Shown here piece by piece: positions 58,605-64,000 of a stretch of 64,000 bases of DNA. The position numbers and the translations under genes were made by a program. Below the pieces are notes generated by a model that was given only the letters and a program-made list of their open reading frames with translations, did no database searches and was not told the DNA's origin. This DNA is from Nautilus pompilius (taxonomy: Eukaryota > Mollusca > Cephalopoda > Nautilida > Nautilidae). The stretch covers positions 131,501-195,500 of the forward strand of contig JACATO010001017.1 in the NCBI GenBank assembly GCA_018389105.1. Reading direction: 5' to 3'. Position 1 is the stretch's first letter; every line of letters begins with the position of its first letter.

Positions 58605-61600
58605 GTAAGTACCGTTTTCTCTCGCGGAGCCTGCACAAGACAGACGACGGACGACCTCCTCCTCCTCCCCGCCATCACGAGAACCCGGCTTGGCCGCTCC
58701 ATGACACCCGGGACCATCTCCTCCCCTTCCCGGCGTATTGTCGTCTGCTATATATCCACACGAAGACATCTTCTGTTATCCCCCTCTCCCATCCATCCAC
58801 ACACACAACCGTGTCCCCCCCGCCTCTCTGCTGCTGTTTGCCGATGTTAAACCATATCATTGTTGTTATTGTTATTATTGTTGTTATCATTATTATTATT
58901 ATTATTATTATTAATAGTAGTGGTAGTATCCCCCCCCCCTCTCTGCCACTTTAAAGACCGTCAACGGCGGGGCGGATTACGCAGGCGGGCGGGCGGACAG
59001 ACGAACAGACAGACAGAGAGCGGTGCCCGCTCCCCGCCTGACTCAGGGACGGACGTCTCCCTCTCCCCATCTCTCTCTCTCTCCTCGCCGGTGCTGCTGC
59101 TATTTCGATTACAGTACCGCCCTCCACCGTGATTGCTTCATAACATTTCGTTCTCTTTTCTTGTAACGAAATTATCCGCTAATCGATAATGGAGTTTAGC
59201 TTTTCTTAACGTGCCACGAGACCGGTTCATCGGCGGGGAAATCTTTACCAGGCCCCTTATTTCATGTCCGCCGTTTGGTAGAGTAATAATAATGATGTAT
59301 ATATATATATATGTTAAATAAGGTAGTAGGATAGAAGCGATTCCCCCCTCCCCTCTCTCTTTTATCGTTGCTGCCCCACTCCTTCGTTTCTGAACTCGCG
59401 ATACACGTGGATACACACTTGCGCTCATAAATGTCGACAACCCTCCGCCGAAGCGTCTCCCGTTCATCAGCGCAACGCTGGTTAAAAGTGCGCGCACCAC
59501 GTGACGACGACGAGGATTCTCACGGAAACATTCCCAACGGGTTTCTTTTCTTCCTCCGACCGGCGGATCCGTCGCCAGTGTGGGTAAAATAACCCCGGTC
59601 GAAGCCCATGTGGAGCCCCGGGCGACCTCATCACTGGCGCCCCCTAAAACCCACACAATAAATAACACGCCCCCAAAACACACACACACCACACACAGAG
59701 GAGGTGACGAGGAGGGTGGGTTTAAGGTTGCTGCTTTGACCGAACGGTGCCGTCCGCGAAATAATTGAATTAGGTATAAACCAGAGAAGATTCGTTTGCG
59801 ATCTAATCTTTTCATCAGTTGTAACTTTATCCCTTTTTCGACGAGTTCGATCGATTAGTGGCTTTCTGCTGAGTCTTACTCTTCGAGAAGAACCCGCTTA
59901 TCTCCCCTGCGAACTCTTTTAGCAACCATCGGCTTCCTGCTCTTCGCAGCCGCTAATAAACAGGGGATGGGAGAGGGGTGCCGATCAACTAGGCAAAGTC
60001 TTCGCTCGATCGCTGGCAGACCAAACCAGATAAATGAATCCGAAAGGCTTGAGGATTCTTGAAATCCGTTCTGCCCGAATCCCTTACAGAACGTACCGGT
60101 ATCTTGCAGGACCCCTTCTAATCCGACCAGAAAGGAAAGTTCTTGGGCTATGAGCCTCACAAGACGCTTAGAACGGAAATTGCCAGCCCATACTAACAAC
60201 AGCTGTTCGCGCGAAGACCTCCGGTGACCCGACCCTTATTTAAAGCTTCACTCACACCACGTGTACGATATGCAGCGCAGCAGGCTCGCGTGGCCCCTTC
60301 TCTACTAGAGATGCCGACGGCTCGGAGAGGGTTCGGAGCTGCTAGAACCGTTTGAGAAATGAAAGCTTATGTAGTTATTCCGAACGTTTAGCAAAAGCGA
60401 ACTTTCCTCCTCTTGCACGGAGACTTAGACATTTTAAAAGGTTGGACAATCCGCCCGTTTTTGCTCTCTCACGCCACCGAAGAACAGAGGGACATATTTA
60501 TAACCGTCTTAAGAACCGTAAGGGGCTAGAATTTTTTAAGCATTAAAAAAAAAAAAAAAGACAGCAATTGCGCGAAACAGGCCCGCCTGCCTGACATTGG
60601 CTTGTACTCTACTACAACCAGCTGTTTAGCAATCTGTTTTCCTCTACCTTCCAGTCTGCGAACGTTATGGCCTTGATGACCATGCTTCCATCGGAGATAC
60701 CTCAATAGCCTTTGGTCCAGTTTGTAAATGTGCTGGGGTCCGTGGTTCTTTCTCCTCGTCACTCCGCGACTAATATGCAGACAGGACCCTAAAACGACTC
60801 GGGATACCTCGCGTGTCCACTCTAGCTGGGAGGGCGAGTGGCGTGTTACTTTTCATTGGTGACCAGGAAAAATTATTAATCGCCACACCGTCGGTTTGAA
60901 CCCCAACAAGACTAAGGCGTCACCGCGATCTAGAAAGATGTCTAAAAGCGATAATGACAGTCAGACCGGGGGGGGGGGCGTTCTTAGCGTCAATCTCTCG
61001 ACAGATGTTTTCGATGGTTCATCTTGATTGAAACGAGTGTCGTCAGTAACTAAAAGAACAATGCCGTCGTTACACGATGTTATTAATCACGAAACATGGT
61101 GACACTGTCGGACGGGAAAGCGGGTCTTTGCGCTGGGGACAGTTAACGATGTAGGCGGGGTCAATTCTGTAAGAGACGTTCGATTAATACGGTTCCGGGA
61201 TGTCGAGGTGACAGGGTTCCATGGACATGGAGTAGGTAGGTATGCTGCCCACACTATAGTCCAAGGCATTAGAGAAGACGGGTATTAACTCTACCGGACC
61301 CCTGTTCACTTGTTTTTTTTTTGGTCGGGTGTCTGGCACGAGCAAGGAAAGGTCCGACGGGTGGATGGAGAAAGGGAAGGAAGGGGACGCAATAAGGACA
61401 TTTCGCAACACGATTCTTAAAACTAGAGGCCATTATGACAGTAAAGGAACCCCCGTTCACTCCATTCTAGACATTACCAAGTAAATATGCGCCTAGACAT
61501 CTCCAAAGCCCACCTACAACCTACCCCTTCCTTACGTAGGTGCCCCGGATCTCTCACTCAGGCATCGATTTCCAACACCGTGAGGTTTTACGGCTGGTTG

Positions 61601-63384
61601 GTTTGTACATTCATTGGAATCCCGAGATATATGCCGTAAAATCACCGACAACCTCCAGTTTACCTTTATATTACGGCCGTGGTTTTGCTTGAACGTCCCC
61701 CTTATACTTAACAAGAAGATACCAAATCATCATGGATTACGCAAGGGGAGGAGTGGGGGGGGAGAGAGAGAGGAGGAGGAAGAGAAATGTCTATCAATCA
61801 CTACGATTTTCAAATAGACTAAAGCTCGCACCTGCTAACTACACCAGACGTTAACTCATTTCACTTATTACCATTTCTGTCATGGCCGGAACCCTAGCTA
61901 ATTAGTGGCAACAGCGCGACCCCTGGTGTAGCGAAGTGGCTGTGGATGGCTGAAAACGATTGGGCTTCGTCTACGGGTGCAGAAGTCCTAATTATTTTGA
62001 AAAAAAACAAAAAAAAACACCAAACCAACCAACACTACCAGTTCCTAGAATGTCCAAAATTCAAACTCGGCAGGTGCGATATTTAAAAATTCTTCAGCCT
62101 ATTTCTAATGCCCGAAACCGGAAACATCCCAGCTCTGTATAATCAGCCGATATATGCCCCCCACACCTCCTCCTGCTGCTCCTCGTCCCGTACAGCAGAC
62201 GCGAGGAATGAACGAGACCAGGATTCGTACAGCAGGAACTGAAACTTGTCCGCCTCTCCTGTTTCCGTACCCATCGGGTTAATTTGCTCCTGCTTTTCAG
62301 CGGCTTCTCGCGTTCCGAGATGTTCTGCTGACAATTACTTCTGTTACCTGTCCGCATAGTTACACGTACGTATGTATTTAACGGCGGATTCAATTTTCCA
62401 CTCAAACGGCCAAAGTCTCGCGCAACCCGATATCCCCCACATCCTCCTCCTCCCTCTATCGCACAGAAGAAATCCCGGCTCCGCTGCGCTATTTCTTCTC
62501 ACACGATCATGCCGGGAATGAAACCCTCTGAAGGTTCGGACGGTTTTTGCTTCGCCGCGCACCGCTGGTTTCCGTGAGCGATCGGCCTGTGGGGACCGTA
62601 GCCAGGTAACAGAGCGCGGGTCCTAAGCACTCGCTAAACAAGCAACAACAACAAAAATATACCCCGTCGACTGTTTAATAAGCTCAAAGCGTGTCCCCCC
62701 CTTTTCTATTATTGATCTTGTATCCACCACCTATAGCGCGGCTGGGTGTGGCACCATGCGGATTCTACCACATGTGGCGCGCGTGTGTCGTCCCTAGCAC
62801 AGTTAGCTTCAGCAGCGGCGGCCTGACCGCCCGCGACCCGGTAGACCGACAGTCCCCAGCGCAGAGCCTTGTTTATCTGCGTAGCACGTCCTTGAAATCA
62901 ATTCCAAGGCTACACGATCTCTTGGACGCCGATGCACCGGTGCAGACGCGGGGCGAACCCAATTATAGATTGTCGGCTGAGTGCGAGACATCAGGAGAGA
63001 CGCTGCGCAGTATTTTAACTCGAGAGCGCGGCGCGGTGCGCCCTCAGCGAACTCCTCCGCATTAGCAGGCGCGGCCAGAGCGTCTTCCAACCGTCACCGT
63101 CAAAGGGTGAACGGTGTGACCAGCAGAGCGTTGGGCCCAGCCATCTTTTACCGGCAGGAGTCATTCCTGTCAACAGCCGGAGAGAAATGCCCAGAGACGC
63201 ATCGCGGCTAGTCAGGAAGACATACCTAGGCGCCATCTACCGCCTTCCCGCTCGCAAGCCCTAATCCTCGATTGATTTTAATTGGGGCCAGAAACTTTCC
63301 ACAAGCTAGCGGCCATTTGACGAAAGTAAATCGACAAACGAGGGCCGTGAAGGAACTTTACCTGGCCGGCTTCCTTTCACGTAG
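58605..63384. other. 4.8 kb, no confident gene
   Basis: Contains a (TTA)n tract at 58875-58914, a TA tract near 59298-59312, G-runs near 60969 and A-runs near 60543. The 225-codon minus frame at 59138-59815 crosses CA and TA tracts and has no recognisable motif. CpG content rises again at 62400-63200. I see no splice-bounded exon of quality. Confidence 0.45.
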
Positions 63385-63403
63385 GCGGTGGAAGGAAGAA
63401 GGA

Positions 63404-63440
63404 ATGTATCGGTCCTTGCTCATACTTCTGGCGTCAGAAG
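63404..63440 (+). CDS. candidate start exon with hydrophobic N-terminus
   Basis: After an acceptor-like ttcctttcacgtag (63371-63384) comes a short leader and an ATG in acceptable context (gaaggaatgt). The frame MYRSLLILLASE ends in a split codon at a perfect gtaagt donor (63441). The hydrophobic stretch resembles the beginning of a signal peptide. A phase-compatible acceptor (aattacag) near 63720 would continue the frame to a stop at 63909, but that exon pair is unsupported otherwise. No family is recognised. Confidence 0.18.
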
Positions 63441-64000
63441 GTAAGTTTCTGCATGCGAACTGGGTGCGAGTTTTTCTTTCCTTTTAAGTTTATTTTACGT
63501 CCGGTTCTTCTCTCGGCTAACACGGTAATTCATCTACCGAAAACGAATTTTTACCGACCCTCCGTTCAGACTTCCGCTCGCCGTCTTCAGGAAAGCTCTG
63601 GTTCGCAGCTGACTCCGGGTAAATGCCCGATATGTATTGAACTCTGGACTAAGGGTTTTGCGTTATGGTTCTACCACCTCGTCTTTCCGATCAGTTTCGC
63701 TTTCTTCTCGACAGCAATTACAGGTTTGTTGTTTTGCCGTGTTCCTGCTTCCCCTCCTCTAGCAACGAAAGATATAATACCAATCAGCATCTCTTCCTAT
63801 ACTTACAACTTCCTTACCCGTACGCCTTTAAAAATGGAACCGCACCTAGTGTCTGTCGAAGAGGTCGCTTTCACGTTTTCCAGGCGAAAAAACCAGAACT
63901 CGGTTCCTTAGAGTGGGTGGCAGTTGAAAGAGCCCCGTATGAAAATGGAAAACCAGAACTCGGCTCCGAACCTGGATCCACCGGGGAGGAGAAAAGGAGA
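63441..64000. other. window edge, no confident gene
   Basis: The 152-codon frame at 63453-63911 begins at a non-obvious start and has no domain that I recognise. Near the end the word aaaccagaactcgg occurs twice, at about 63890 and 63950, a short local duplication. Confidence 0.4.

Noticed and set aside
59138..59815. 225-codon minus-strand frame
   Set aside because: It crosses CA and TA microsatellites (poly-Ile/Tyr, Val-Cys runs), lies in CpG-rich DNA, and no motif is recognisable.
1..64000. Bacterial or phage origin
   Set aside because: No long non-repeat genes, no operon spacing and no ribosome binding pattern. Abundant microsatellites, minisatellites and a Tc1-type remnant indicate an animal genome.

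Overview
This window looks like gene-poor nuclear DNA from an animal. I find no intact multi-domain gene, no rRNA, no confident tRNA, no CRISPR array and no bacterial operon structure. Most long open frames sit inside simple or tandem repeats, or in CpG-rich DNA where stop codons are rare. Dense microsatellites, several minisatellites, a decayed Tc1/mariner-type transposase, tRNA-derived SINE-like heads and a dispersed 'gggaggaaac ... accgggattcgaac' repeat fit a large invertebrate genome with plentiful CpG. A mollusc, and more specifically a cephalopod such as a cuttlefish, is my best guess. It rests on the style of the CT/GA repeats that carry a gtactgacgtca core, which I recall from spurious predicted proteins of cuttlefish. 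That is recollection and was not checked.

The most striking component is a composite minisatellite. (CT)n/(GA)n tracts are punctuated by a 12-base core, TGACGTCAGTAC, which contains the perfect palindromic CRE (CREB/ATF site) TGACGTCA. It occurs as nine separate arrays plus one degenerate one: 715-949, 2270-2350, 23084-23211, 24977-25027 (degenerate), 34703-35278, 37234-37497, 39681-39785, 42228-42448, 50049-50868 and 56145-56871. Both orientations occur, and together they cover about 3.2 kb (roughly 5 percent) of the window.

Other tandem structures are a 51-bp minisatellite (31724-33145) with a clean 153/306-bp higher-order repeat, a roughly 67-bp AT-rich array with TATA-like motifs (40538-41008), a roughly 50-bp array (47490-47704), and about 360 bp of almost strictly alternating purine-pyrimidine DNA (26241-26604). 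A 52-bp exact direct repeat flanks 116 bp near 12.7 kb.

Coding content is uncertain. I list short open segments bounded by good splice signals as candidate exons at low confidence. The best are 15477-15720 (+), 24634-24752 (-), 50877-51159 (+), and a phase-compatible pair on the minus strand (1974-2092 and 1513-1564). None matches a protein family I recognise, so I assign no function. Two CpG-rich stretches with TATA-like boxes and downstream gtaagt donors (45751-45853 and 58385-58604) could be promoters with non-coding first exons. Transcript data would decide whether any real gene crosses this window.
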